A DNA stretch of 64,000 nucleotides, taken from contig CM075103.1 of assembly GCA_037576195.1 (NCBI GenBank), positions 18,662,001 through 18,726,000 on the forward strand. The letters run 5' to 3'. The notes under the pieces are model-generated. The model ran no database searches and was not told the origin of the DNA. It saw only the letters and a list, made by a program, of their open reading frames with translations. Made by a program: the position numbers and the translations under genes. Positions 1-10,757 of this stretch are shown in pieces; position 1 is the stretch's first letter; the number at the start of each line of letters is the position of its first letter. This stretch comes from Phytoseiulus persimilis (Eukaryota > Arthropoda > Arachnida > Mesostigmata > Phytoseiidae).

Positions 1-1560
1 AAACTGGGAGCAGCTCAAGAGAGGACCTCGAGGATGGCATTTCCAAACGATTGAGGATACTTCAAACCTGTTGCATCGCCAAAGCGTTTGGCGTTGAAGC
101 TTTTTTATCATTATGTCGGCCTCATTCGTCAGATTATACCAATGCTGGTATAAATAGTATTTTTCGACCGATTCTTCGATCCCCAAGGACTCATGGGATC
201 AAACCATAGGTTTTGGCTTCCACAGACAGGCCTCGATCTGGATCATGATTCGAACATGGCTGAGCGTATACCATCACTCCGTTCAGACCGAGGGTCAAGT
301 TTGATGGACCTCTCGTTTCAAAACATGTACCGTGGTTATTTGCGGTTATAATCGCGGTTTTCGGTCTGGAAAACGTACCATAGTAGTGACCGTTGTGCTT
401 GTCCACAATGAATAATCAAGTGCTCCCACCGAAACGATGCGCGGTGATCGTCTGCTCGTCGCAAAGAGTTGCAGCGCCGAGTTTTCTGTTGCCGGAGACC
501 GCGCTGTCGGCTTCAGGTGGGCCCGTTGTTAACAGCGGTTCTCGAACGATCATTGAGTACTGAGGAGAAAATTCGTGGCCAAGCTGGGGAGCTCGAATGA
601 GGTCGCCGGATGGCCAGGAGCAGGGAGGAGACAAGCCGGTCGTTCGTGGTTCCTCCACTGATAGAGGGGATAGATGTTTCTCCAGTGCCGACGGTTATAA
701 TTCCGTTTCTTGGAAGACCCCGACAGATCGAGGATTCGTGGAATTCGATGCCGGAGAACGCATCACGGAGCGTCTTCGTTAGAATGTATCCAAGAAGTAC
801 GTCAACGGCAGTTCACGTCAGCCGAAGTATCCTGGGAACTGCTGATCGTAGAGCCCCTCCGAGAGTTTCACAAGCGCACTTGTTCAATGGGAACAGTTCT
901 GAGAGCGACGTCGTTTCTCTGCCTCGACTTTCTCTTTTCAACACCTCAAGATTAGCATAATTTGGATTCGACGATCCGAATCTAGGTCTCCTCCGGATTC
1001 GGATTGGAGTCCAAACTCGAACTCGAAAATGATTGCGGCTCGATCTGATCATACTTTCCTCTCGCTCTGACCGTACTCCGAAGATTACTTTTCGATCTGA
1101 CCACACTTTTAGGGGTGATTCCGAGGTCGTTCCGACCATACCTCTGGGTGTGCATGGATAGATCGTTCTCGGAAGAACCTCCGTGGCCCCCGAGGAGTAT
1201 GGTCAGATCGAGACGGAATCTAGTTCGGAATACGCTTAGAACGAGGGAAAAGTATGATCGGAGCTCTGGGTTCCTCGACGAAAATCACGGACGATGTTCC
1301 TTCAGCAATAGAGAGGATGGATGTTTCTTCAGTCCAGACAATTGGCTTTCCGTCTTCAGCGAGTCCCCGAGAAGTCTCTGGCGGAGAATGGAAGGGGCAG
1401 ATACGATTTTATGATCGTGAAAGTTCTGTGACTCGCACAGCCCAAGGTGAACCAAAGCTGAGACCTATGCCACGCCGCCCTCGATTCGTTCCGAGACCTA
1501 CTCACCGAGGCTGAAACTGCTGATCAGGGATCACCATTTTTACTTTGCCCATCATGCCAT
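1..1560. other. No gene recognised; degenerate repeats
   Basis: I see no convincing coding exon. Three kinds of repeat are visible. Around 328-360 there is a stretch rich in GGTTAT/ATAACCGC words, like the subterminal part of the hAT element at 26.77-28.6 kb. Around 1085-1135 there is a single divergent relative of the 45-bp minisatellite monomer, containing AGGGGTGATTCCGAGG. About 655-735 and 1305-1385 look like a diverged direct duplication, sharing GATGTTTCT and a following CCG-rich stretch. Positions 960-1020 are a degenerate run of GGATTC/GAATCC words. Confidence 0.4.
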
Positions 1561-2813
1561 TTGCTCTCCATGCTGACCTATCCTACATTCGACTGCGTCA
1601 TTCTGGTCATTGAGCATCACGAGGCATTTTCTCTTCGCGGTGCCGAAAGGCTGGGAAGTAACCGTAATAGGCAGAATTCGGGTTTGAGGATTTGGGGGAA
1701 AAATTTCGAATCCAAATCGTCGATTCTGTACAGTTCTCAAATCTGGAGAGGAGGCGACAGCTCTGGGCTCTGAAATATTGATCGACTGCGATGCATTTCG
1801 ATTCTACAATTTCAAGTATTTCCAACCAATGCGTAACGATCAAGACGCGGTTCCACACCGCTCCAGCTGTATAGCGGGTCGACGGGACAAACAGGCCAGA
1901 TGTCCCCACCACCGCAACGTTGAACAATACCCTATCAGAGTCGACCCACAGCATTCCTTGCTGTTGACGTCGAGCGACCACGGCTGAATATTTGACCTTG
2001 GCGGCTGAGTGGTGATTCGTTGTTGTCCACGTTGTGCTGCAACGAACTGAATGTTGAAAAGAGACGAGCAACCGCCGGGTAGGCTCGCCCTCATCAAAGG
2101 AATTGAATAGACCGGGATTCACAGCTATCGACGTCAAACCCAAGATGAAATCGATCAGGACTCGTTAGCCTGCGAAACTGGCGAAGATCCGCGAGTCCGG
2201 AGGGAGCCCGGATAATAACCTCGGCCTGAACTCCTCCGTTGAAGGGCGCGTGCGCATCACTTTGGACCACACACGTCAGAGAAATGCGAGCGTCCCAGAG
2301 ACTTGCTGAACTTCTTCTCAACGATCCACGGAGGCGTGCACCGGTTGAGAAGGGTTGTGACACTGAGAGTGGATTCCTGTTGCAGAGCTCTGACATCACC
2401 GGCCCCGGGGAAGAGGGCAAGGAGGTGAACGTCGTTGAAGGGGAATCCGAGCGACTTCGACCCTCTCAAACTCCCTCGTGTTTCCAATCAAAGGATTTTC
2501 TTTCCAAGTCGACGATCTACGGACTTCAGCCGGATATATCGACGAAGGAGAGCCGTCGTAGAAATTCTTGACGATCTGTTCAGATCGGGCTGGTTCCGGT
2601 AGAGGCAATGAGCGAAAAGCTCTGCAAAACTGAGGAAACTCATCCGAGAGAAGTATTCCGAGTCGTCTGTCACGTTTGGCGACGAGAAATTCGAAGTCCC
2701 GGGTGTCAGTCGGGATCAAATGGGGGGCTCTATACACATAGAGCGCGTTTTCCGAAACGGCGCAACCAGAGTGGCGTTCTCTTCTCGAAGGTTCAAGCGA
2801 GGTTTTGGATCCA
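1561..2813. other. No gene recognised
   Basis: Open frames of 70-178 codons occur on both strands, but none shows a family motif that I know, and they overlap each other. The stretch directly precedes the hairpin at 2814. It may hold decayed 5' parts of the BEL/Pao element that follows, but I could not identify reverse transcriptase or protease motifs. Confidence 0.3.
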
Positions 2814-2973
2814 TTGGGAATTCCAGCGACACTCATATTGGGCTTTCAGCGTCCATTGCAGTCATATGGGGTTAAGGAATTCCTTTTGGGAATACTTCCC
2901 AATGGGATTCCTTAACCCCATATGACTGCAATGGACGCTGAAAGCCCAATATGAGTGTCGCTGGAATTCCCAA
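2814..2973. repeat. Near-perfect 160-bp hairpin (inverted repeat)
   Basis: The left arm starts TTGGGAATTCCAGCGACACT and the right arm ends with its reverse complement. The arms are about 78 bp each, meet at a loop of about 3 bases near 2894, and differ only by a few bases close to the loop. As a consequence the same peptide (containing WEFQRHSYWAF) is read from both strands. I see no convincing target-site duplication. It abuts the RNase H part of a BEL/Pao fragment. It could be a foldback element, or a recent inverted duplication that would give a double-stranded transcript. Confidence 0.9.
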
Positions 2974-2974
2974 G

Positions 2975-4520
2975 GAGAGAAGGAGTATCGAGAACTGCTC
3001 GTGGAACTGGAATCGGCGAATAGCGTCCTTATCACAAGACACCCCACACATATGTCCTGTGATGCGTCATTTGCACGCTGCGGAGCAGTTGGGTACGCTA
3101 GGAATGTGACTGAATGGGAGAATGCGCCAGAAAAACTCATTCTGGCTAAGGGAAGAGTTGGCAAAGAATATCAAAGGGTCGGTGAATCAGGTTCATTAGA
3201 CGCATTTCTAGTGGGCAATGCATGCGTGCTAGCGTGGATCAAGAACAAGCCAAAGTTATGGAAAAAAATCGGCCAGAACCGAATCAAAGAAATCCAAGAG
3301 TGCGCGGTGGTCGTATGTTGGATATCAAGGGAAAACAGCAAGCGTGCTCCCGCGGTCGCTACTCCCAGACACAGCGTAGATGAGAGAATTCTCGTGACAT
3401 GGTTAGCGGTGCCTCAGGACTCAGGACAGGCAGCTATTCCGGAAGTAGATACAGAACAACCTCGATTATTTTGACTAATTCGAGATATATTGACGTTGGA
3501 ACATTCTGAAGGATGGATTCATCTCCCACATAGAAATACGCTTCCGGTCGACATCCTTCGGCCTGTTCCGCAGAGTTGGAATAATCGAGGTTGAAATGCG
3601 AAAGGTTGAAATAATCGAGGTTGTACTGCATTCTCAACCCGAGCGAATCGTGGATTTTCAGAAGAAAACGAACACAATCTCCAGTGGGACTAGTCTCGGC
3701 GAGGATTTAATCGTTATGCGTAAAATTGTTGTCTTGGGGGCGAAGTCTGATTGAATACTTGCGCCGGTGGGGAAATTTTAGGGAAGGGCTCAGACTTCAG
3801 TGGTTAACAACGATTACAGAAGTCAGATACGGTGTAGCTGAGATGGCATTGTTGAGAAACATTGAACGACAGCAGTTTTCCGCGGAACCAAACCAGGATC
3901 CTAAAGGAATACCGGGGAACAGTCAGATCTCTCAATATAGTACGTGCATAGACAAGCAGGGTCTGATAAGATGTCGATCAAGGTTGAATAGCTTGGAAGT
4001 CATAGACATAGACTTTGAGACCACGGACCCGATAACTCTGCCCGGACAAGATGTTCTGGTTGATCTGTATGTGAGATAAACTCATGGAGTGAGCTGCATG
4101 CGCACTGACGGTGTGCAGGGGACATCGCAGAGAAGACGGCCAAGGTTTCTCACACCTGATGAGGGGGACGCAGGGCAGCGAAGAAAGCTCGGGGAAGCTG
4201 TTAGGTGTGTTCGGAATTCTAGGCGTAGCCGGCTGTAGAGCCGATACCGCATCTGCCGAGATTCCGGTAGGAGACAGCTGCGGCGCTCGGCACAACAGGA
4301 GTAGACGCTGCGGGTCCTGTCACAATCAACGATAGAGGCGGAAAAAACGACTGGCATACATCATGCTGTTCTGTTGCCCGGTGCCGAGAGCTGTGTCATC
4401 AGAGCTCTGTAGCCTGTCCACACACGAATTTTCACCGCCAATGAGACGGTTCTCGAAAAGGACCCCGACGGACGTGTATTTCTTCGCAGGCAACGCGTCG
4501 CCGTTCAATCGCCAATGATC
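2975..4520 (+). pseudogene. BEL/Pao retrotransposon pol fragment (RNase H to integrase)
   Basis: Three frames in series match the BEL/Pao polyprotein order. At 3001-3474 the RNase H start MSCDASFARCGAVGYAR and, downstream, VLAWIKNKPKLWKK and NRIKEIQE resemble the Pao RNase H and connecting region. At 3726-4079 the segment with CIDKQGLIRCRSRL and PITLPGQD matches the region just before the integrase zinc finger. Around 4330-4510 YIMLFCCPVPRAVSSEL, RRFSKRTP and FFAGNASPF match the integrase core (usual pattern YI-LF-C-RAVHLEL ... RRF-RG-P ... SDNA). The integrase zinc finger between them is scrambled, and stops and frameshifts separate the pieces. Reverse transcriptase and protease are not seen. 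It is a dead fragment. Confidence 0.75.
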
Positions 4521-4794
4521 GACCCCTATCATATGTGAGCAGTGATCCGAATGACCTCATTCCGCTGGCGCCATCGAATCCACTACACGGCGAACAAGTG
4601 AGACTGGCACTGCGGGAGTTTGGGGAAGTTTTGGAAGCCTCGGAGGTAACGAATCCAAGAATGATAACCGCGAAATGGCAGCACCAATAGAGCAACATGG
4701 CGGCCTTCTGCAAGCGGTACTCGCGGGGGTGTCTGCTACAACTGCTTCGGACTTGTGTTATTCACTCCCTCCTACGCACAGCGAAAAATTTTCA
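4521..4794. other. Unassigned, probably tail of BEL/Pao fragment
   Basis: No further family motif is readable here. The stretch bridges the decayed BEL/Pao integrase and the left edge of composite element copy A. Confidence 0.3.
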
Positions 4795-5029
4795 GAGTTC
4801 GTCCCATCCTCATCCCTTAGCGAGCAAAGCCAGTGGTTGACCTGAAGGCTCGTCGCATCTATTAACTACGCCCTCAGGATGGCTGAACTTCCAGGAAGCC
4901 TTCAAAGCCCTCAAAGGAAGCCTTCCACAACAGATCACGTCACGTCACTTTGGGCCGCCGATGAGCAATAGTTTAGTTATTACTAGAGATAGGGGTTCCA
5001 GGCAGATGCCATAAACGTCTGGAAGGCGG

Positions 5030-6266
5030 ATTGGGGTCTGTGTTCGGATTGGAGACCGGATTCACCGGAACAACTATGATACCCGATGCGGATCGTTGAA
5101 TCCGAATCATGCCCGTCTCCGCCTCCGCTGCGTTGTTGTCGGCGAAGCAGCACGCGGAAGACGCAGAGATTGCCAGATCTGAAACCTCCCTAGCAATTGA
5201 TGGTTGGTGTAGTCGATCAGTCGTCGGAGCTGGGAAACGGAATGATTTTTCTCGGTTTGGTGGAGGAATCAGGGGTACCACATGGATATAATTGCTGTTC
5301 TCATCTTGATCTGTGCGGGAGGCTCATCAATGATTTCTGATTGATGCTCGAAAGTTGAACACTCACACGGCGGTTGACATTGGGAACCTCCCCCGAGCGA
5401 AATTTGAAGATTGGCTTAATGAGAAGCAGTGCTGGCAGGGCTGCGGAAGCGAGTAATTTAGGGGGATTCTCTTCGGGCTGCTTAATGAGCCTCGCGAAAC
5501 CAATTAGGGGTCAGTAATTGTGTTTCAACGAGTTTCGCGGATGGTGAAACAGGCACTGTGAACGGAAGCAATTCTCGAATTCGATCGCCGACAACATCTC
5601 TCACTATGCTCTCAGTCTCCTTCTTCATTTGAAAGAAGGCCACGATATCAACCTCGAAGAGTGGAAATACTGAATTTGGAACGGTGAGCTCCCAGATCTG
5701 TTGGAACGCGGCCATCCGATACTATTCGTGTCTCCTCAAAACAGATTGCAGACGCGTCAGAGATCCCTATATTGAGCATATTTTCGGCAGGGACCGGGTG
5801 CCGAAACCCTGCCGGAAGTTGAGAACCAACGAACCCCGAGCTCGCGCCAGAGGTCAATTATAAGATCCCTCACCATTCAGTGAGCCCCCGTACTTCCTCA
5901 AGTGTAGAGAGCTGCTGCCCTCACTGCGACTCGGCATCAGTTTTACATATAAAGCCCACACTCTTCACAATAATTCACTTCTTCACTCTACAAGGTGCTG
6001 AACGTAGCCTTACTTGCTGATCCACGTGAACTCCGCTGCACGGAATCCCAAACCGTCTGAGCTAACGTGTCAAGACTTGCCCCCGCCAGTCCGAACACGT
6101 TAACAGCCCTCCGAGCTCACAACTGTGTCAAAATCACCAGTCCCAGACAAGTAAGTGACAACTCGACTGCAACAGAAGCATCCAGCCATTCTGACTCCTC
6201 CCGAGACCCTGCGCAGGCTGCACAAGAATCTTCGTCCACTCAAACCTCACCACTTCAAAAATCAAA
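5030..6266 (+). other. Conserved spacer upstream of gag, copy A
   Basis: Non-coding as far as I can see. It is alignable with the reverse complements of about 14000-15800 (B), 22000-23150 (C) and 28990-30000 (D). Shared landmarks include a TATAAA-like word (ACATATAAAGC near 5945) followed by a segment with CACTTCTTCACTCTACAAGGTGCT near 5980, which is also seen in copies B, C and D. This could be the promoter and leader of the gag transcript, since the arrangement sits 300 bp upstream of the gag start in every copy. Confidence 0.55.
5940..5960 (+). promoter_or_regulatory. Possible TATA element of the gag-bearing repeat
   Basis: The word TATAAAGC lies at about 5947. In the minus-strand copies the same place reads TATAAAG/TATATTTGAGG near 22105 (C) and 29200 (D). 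It lies about 30-60 bp upstream of the conserved CTTCTTCACTCTACAAGG block. No transcript evidence is available, so this is positional inference. Confidence 0.3.
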
Positions 6267-7058
6267 ATGGCCCCATCCTCCAAGCTCTCAAACCTCACGA
6301 CAGTCAAGCTCGACCTGTCCGGAAGAAACTTCGTAATCTGGAAAGGCATCATAGATATCCTTCTAATGGCAGAGCGAAACTGTTACGAAGTGGCCAAAGG
6401 AATCCTCCCAGAGACCGATCGCGATTACGGGAAAGCGAACCGCCGTGCGCGTAGCATGATAGTCAGTTCTATCGATCCCGAAATAATTTCGTGGAGATGC
6501 CACCAAGACATCTCAACAATGACAGCCGCTAGTTTGTATGCAGCCATCATCGAAAAATTCGACAAAAAGGCTCAAGTCGAACAGAACACCGCGATGGAGC
6601 GTCTCTCCCATTTCCAATTCGATCCTAGTGAGACTCCGTCTGGGAATACGCTCAAATTCCGTCAGCTGGTCTCGGATGCAATCGGCTGCGGCGCTCAGCC
6701 GGATGACTCAATGTTGGTATCATGCTTGCTGCATGCTCTGCCCCCATCATGGGTGTTTCTACGACAAACTTGGGACACCCAACCAGCAGGGAGTCGATCG
6801 ATCAACGATTTGTGCGCCCTGATCGAAGCTGAGCAAACGAGCTTGCTCTCCGAGGCCCTGAACTCCCGCTTGAATGCGGATTCTCAGATGGAAAATCAGC
6901 GACTTTCTTCACACCAGCCGCCCTTCTATCAAAATATCTCCCGCGGCTGTCAAGCTAGACCTCGTTCGTCACACCCGAAAAACAGGCCCGACTTCAACTT
7001 TTCTTCGCCCATCTACCGATCTCGGTCTTACAACCGGCGCGGGCCCGGTCCCAAATGA
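6267..7058 (+). CDS. Copia-type gag (UBN2-like) protein, copy A
   Basis: Intact 263-codon frame. The N-terminus has LDLSGRNFVIWKGIIDILL, the typical opening of copia-type gag (x-G-x-N-F-x-x-W-K). A helical UBN2-type core follows, with SLYAAIIEKFDKKAQVEQ, KFRQLVSDAIGCG, LLHALPPSW and WDTQPAGSRSINDLCALIEAE. The C-terminus is rich in Arg, Ser, Pro and Asn and ends RRGPGPK. A CCHC zinc knuckle, common in copia gag, is not present. Protease, integrase and RT do not follow; a mariner remnant does. By family knowledge it would assemble RNA-containing particles. Copies B and C are about as well preserved, which suggests selection on this protein or recent spread. The ATG at 6267 is shared by all copies (MAPSS). 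Confidence 0.8.
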   Translation: MAPSSKLSNLTTVKLDLSGRNFVIWKGIIDILLMAERNCYEVAKGILPETDRDYGKANRRARSMIVSSIDPEIISWRCHQDISTMTAASLYAAIIEKFDKKAQVEQNTAMERLSHFQFDPSETPSGNTLKFRQLVSDAIGCGAQPDDSMLVSCLLHALPPSWVFLRQTWDTQPAGSRSINDLCALIEAEQTSLLSEALNSRLNADSQMENQRLSSHQPPFYQNISRGCQARPRSSHPKNRPDFNFSSPIYRSRSYNRRGPGPK

Positions 7059-7182
7059 TATCTCGCCCCTCGATCCGTTTCAACATTTTTCTGGCATACT
7101 AGACTCGAGGTGGAAGTCGCAAGGCAGCTCGTGTTTCTGTGTTCCTGCCTGCTCGAAAACTCCGCGTTAATCATTTTCCTGA

Positions 7183-7920
7183 GTGTACACACTCTGTTCG
7201 CTCCGCTGCCCAAGGATGTGGCCGCCTCGAATCCCACCGTGTGCAACGCTGCCAGGTACATCGAGATACAGGTCGCTTAAAGGATCCGTCCAGCGTCCTA
7301 TCCCGCGGAAACATTCGGTTAGCAATCTACAAGTCGAAGACAACGAGTGCTGCAAGTGGTACGAAGAGTTCAGAGCAGGAAATATCGACATCTAGAGCGA
7401 ATCTCGAGGGAGACCCGAAGAGATGTTCCGCGATGACGTCTCGCAGGAAAGCTTGGCAGGAAAGAACTCCCAAACCCGGAGAGTTTCCGCCCACCAGGAG
7501 AAGACGATTTCGAAGCGACTTCGCGCAATTGTCAAGACCCGTGAGCTGAGACCATGGCTGCCTCATGAGTTGAGAGCGTCGCAGAGAAACACTCGATTCG
7601 CTGTCCTCAGAATGTTCTAAATAAAATGCTTCCTGCATTGAATCGTAACTAGTGATGAGAAATGGATTTATATTTCGAGAACCCAAAATGAATACTGCCG
7701 TGGGTAATCCCCGCCGAACCAGTTGGAGCCAGTATGAGGGTGAACAGGTTCAAGGGGATCGCAATTTTCGTGTGTCTGATGGGACCGGAAAGATGTAATT
7801 GATAACTGACACCCAGAACCTGCTGAAACATTTGATGCGATACATCATGAACATCAATTGATCGATATGAGACATGCAGTGATCCTTTAACCACCGGGGA
7901 CTGCCGCCAGGCATGAAAAA
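7183..7920 (+). pseudogene. Mariner-like transposase remnant, copy A
   Basis: Conceptual translation crossing several stops shows mariner landmarks in order: CCKWYEEFRAGNIDI (paired-like domain region), GRPEEM, SQESLAG, KTISKRLRAIVKTRELRPW followed by LPHELRASQRNTR (the usual VPHEL...), then IVTSDEKWIYI (catalytic DEKW motif) near 7640-7675, and a tail resembling the VIYYELL...PGET region near 7780-7830. Stops and frameshifts make it non-functional. It begins about 130-150 bp after the gag stop, and the same junction words (RYRSLKGSV) are found in copies B and C. Confidence 0.75.
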
Positions 7921-7950
7921 CACACTTGACTGCCCGACTACGCCTCAACC

Positions 7951-9720
7951 CTAACCGTGAAACCCCCCCGAGGCTCGTTCGCGCTCATGAGCCTTGCGTT
8001 ATTCAACCAGCGATCATGGCTACGAAATGCAGGCTTCTACCGCAAGGGCATCTGTTTTTTCCTTTCCCTCGGGCCAGGATCATAGCTCGCCAGGGGGCTC
8101 ACTTTGAATGAACACAGATGCACAGCTTTTCCACGTGAAAAAATAGGAGCGCGAAAATGCGGGGTCCTGGAAGCGAAAATGGAGGACAGAGGAGATTGGG
8201 AGACAAATGAGATAGGAGGTATGGGGAGAGCCCCTCGGGTCACCGACGGAAGAACAAGACAACGATTTTTTCGAGGGTCGCGTCCGACCCCTTCGAGAAG
8301 GGAAATCGAACGTGGACGTCGGGTCATGAGGTTTCATAATAGAGGGTTAAATGATTGGTTGGAACTAAGATGGGAAGTGAACTCAGGGTGTGATCACTGG
8401 GATAACTTACGTGAGTAACAGAAGAGCAATCTTGGATGCCTATTGAGAACATAGTCTCGTTTTAGTTCGAATATGGTTCAGATCTCGGGCTAGGGTAATA
8501 GTTCAAAATGATTTCGCATAGATTCGATTATCTTTTCTCGTTTGAGGGATTTCGTCGAGACAGGAAGACAGGTGTCCGTACCCCAAAATTTTCTCCATTC
8601 CTGCTCGAGCCATGACAATAGACTTGATCCATGCGGAATCCGTGCGCCGGTGAGGTGCGGCCAGAAGTAGGCACATAATCACCATCATCATCATGAGATC
8701 TGGTGTGATTGCGAGGGTGGCTTGTGTTGGTGCTCCTCTCCGTTCGTAAACAGCCACACCACCTTGGCGATGTTCCCTGTAGCTTCGGGTCACGGGGTTG
8801 AAGTGATCTAGGGCGACGATTGTGGAGTTATATTCCCGAGTTTGTCGTTGTACCATCGGAGGGGAGGTTGCTTATTTGGAATGTTGGAAAACTCTGTCCC
8901 AATGTCTCTTCTCTCTTTTTTGATGGTCATCTTCGCGGCGGAGTCTGTTGGATTGAGATTCGATAGACTCGTGTATGATGATTCATATTTTGGTGCTATA
9001 AACTGAGTCCAAACATCGGTCGAGTCACTTCGGTGGATTCAAGGAGTCTCCGGGCGGCTGGAGCCTTTTGTACCTGGGATTCGCGGTTGTTCTCCGAACG
9101 ACTTCGAAGATGGCAGCGATGAGAGCCGCTCAGCGAGAATGTTGTTCGGTTTTGCAATGTTCGGCGTAGATGGGAGTCCCAATGTGCGCGACCGAGAGGT
9201 GATTTTTCCTATCGACACCTCGTTCTCCGAATAGCGGTCATAAAACTAAGCGATTCGCGGAGGAATTTCATTTAGATCGCAGCGGTCCCCGCTCGCAAGA
9301 CCCTTCGCCGAATCCTTGCATCTTGACAACGTTCACCTTCGAATTTCCATGACGTTCTCTACTCCACAGCTTCGGGAGGGGAGGGCGTCTTTTCCCGATG
9401 CTTGAAGCTTCAACTTACTTGAGAAAGCTCAGATTTTCCAGAATTCTTTCCCGTTGTGTTCGTCCGAGCCGCCCATCGCGCTGAGGTAGCGCAACCTTGA
9501 ATCGGGCCCTTTGAATCCTGACATTGTCTATCGAACTTCGTCAAGGAGATACCGATTCTGAGAATTTGATTCCGAACGAATGATTCTCAATCTTGTCTGA
9601 TGCCCTTGTCCGCTGTTGTCGGCCGATCCCGAAAAAGTCAATGAAGGTGATCGAATATGCTCGAATAAACTTCAGAATCACCTCCATGGTGCCCGAAAAG
9701 AATGGTTAAATTGATCTTGT
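7951..9720. other. No gene recognised
   Basis: Scattered frames up to 117 codons, none with recognisable motifs. The ATCACCATCATCATCATGAG run near 8680 and a diverged GC-rich stretch are the only visible low-complexity features. I cannot assign a function. Confidence 0.3.
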
Positions 9721-9810
9721 AAGGACCTCCATGGTATGATCAGACCGAGGCGAAATGGTACCCGGAGTACCCTCAAAACGGGAGAGAAGTATGATCGGAC
9801 GGTGTGCACC

Positions 9811-9908
9811 CGGAATCCCGAAAACCCAAAATAACGAAAACCCGAAATACCGAAAACCCGAAATAACGAACGCTCGAAATCTCGAAAACCCGAAATACCG
9901 AAAATCAT
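9811..9908 (+). repeat. 16-bp tandem repeat array
   Basis: About six units of CGAAAACCCGAAATAC with variants. One aberrant unit (CGAACGCTCGAAATCT) interrupts the array. It is homologous, in opposite orientation, to the array at 10661-10757, which also carries one aberrant unit in a comparable place. The right flank (GAGGCTTCTATGCCGAG) is also shared in inverted form. Confidence 0.85.
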
Positions 9909-10660
9909 TTTGGTCTCGTGTTACATCAACCGAGGCTTCTATGCCGAGTGCGGATTCCAGCTATGAAAGTGGATTCGACGGCGCTCACTAACATCCATGG
10001 ATTCCAGAACGGTTCAAATCCGAATCTGTGAGCAAGTCTCCTCATAAATCGTATCCAACATACAGCAGCCGCTCACATATACGAGAACAGTCGGGGACCC
10101 GCTTCGCTGGTGGGTCCCGGAGGTCGAAGAGGTCCCGTTTCACCACCAACCCAAAACCTATTTGAAACCGCGCATAGCTCCCAGATCTGCAATGCTGTTC
10201 TCAATTCAGCGCTGACGTTGATCGTCAAACGAGCGCCGGCACGGGTTCCGTATACAACCAGATACGATTGAAGGGAACAGATGAGGATTTCAGATTCAGA
10301 TGGCCTCGTGTATGGGCTTTTCGTGGTCAATCAGCCACTCTTGTACGGAACAAGGCGAGCTCTTCCGAAAATTCGACTTCAAGTTTCGCCAAGTTAACCG
10401 GGCAGAGCAGGCTTATCAGGACTGGCATTCATCAAAGAATCTCGAACTTTCGAGGACTGTCATAAGATTCCCAAGATTCCTGACAACCTTGCTTGGCTCA
10501 ACCCAGCATACAACGGCTCCCGAATGATCCGGGTAGGCTCCGGCGAATGATTCCGGCAGTCCTCCGTGAATGTCAATGCTTTCGAGTAAGCCTCCACGGC
10601 CGGGCTCGGCGCTCGACATAGAAGTCTCAGCTGCTCTCCGACGGGAGGGGAACACCTTCG
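9909..10660. other. Spacer between inverted 16-bp arrays; no gene recognised
   Basis: Short frames only. The outer parts are inverted relatives of each other: GAGGCTTCTATGCCGAG at 9932 and its counterpart near 10610. The centre has no recognisable content. Confidence 0.35.
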
Positions 10661-10757
10661 GCATTCCGGGTTTTCGGGATTCAGGGCGTTTGGTATTTCG
10701 GGTTTTCGGTATTTCGGGTTTTCGGTATTCCGGGTTTTCGGCATTCCGGACCCAAAC
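10661..10757 (-). repeat. 16-bp tandem repeat array, inverted copy
   Basis: Reverse complement of the array at 9811-9908, with units of GTATTTCGGGTTTTCG and one aberrant unit near 10680-10690. The flanking words match the first array in inverted order, so the two form a large interrupted palindrome with about 750 bp between them. Confidence 0.85.

Larger units (their letters stand above)
4795..7950 (+). mobile_element. Composite retro/mariner repeat, copy A
   Basis: This is the only plus-strand copy of a repeat found four times in the window. 4795-4970 is homologous to the reverse complement of about 17860-17690 in copy B. 4988-5026 is the same terminus (GATAGGGGTTCCAGGCA) that ends the TIR element inside copy C. 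From there copy A passes directly into the spacer that precedes gag, so the integrase part present in B, C and D is missing. Order: pol-like remnant, TIR scar, spacer (5030-6266), UBN2 gag ORF, mariner remnant. Confidence 0.75.

Noticed and set aside
2396..2836. A 146-codon minus-strand gene
   Set aside because: Part of it is the hairpin read from one strand. The rest shows no motif, and other frames overlap.
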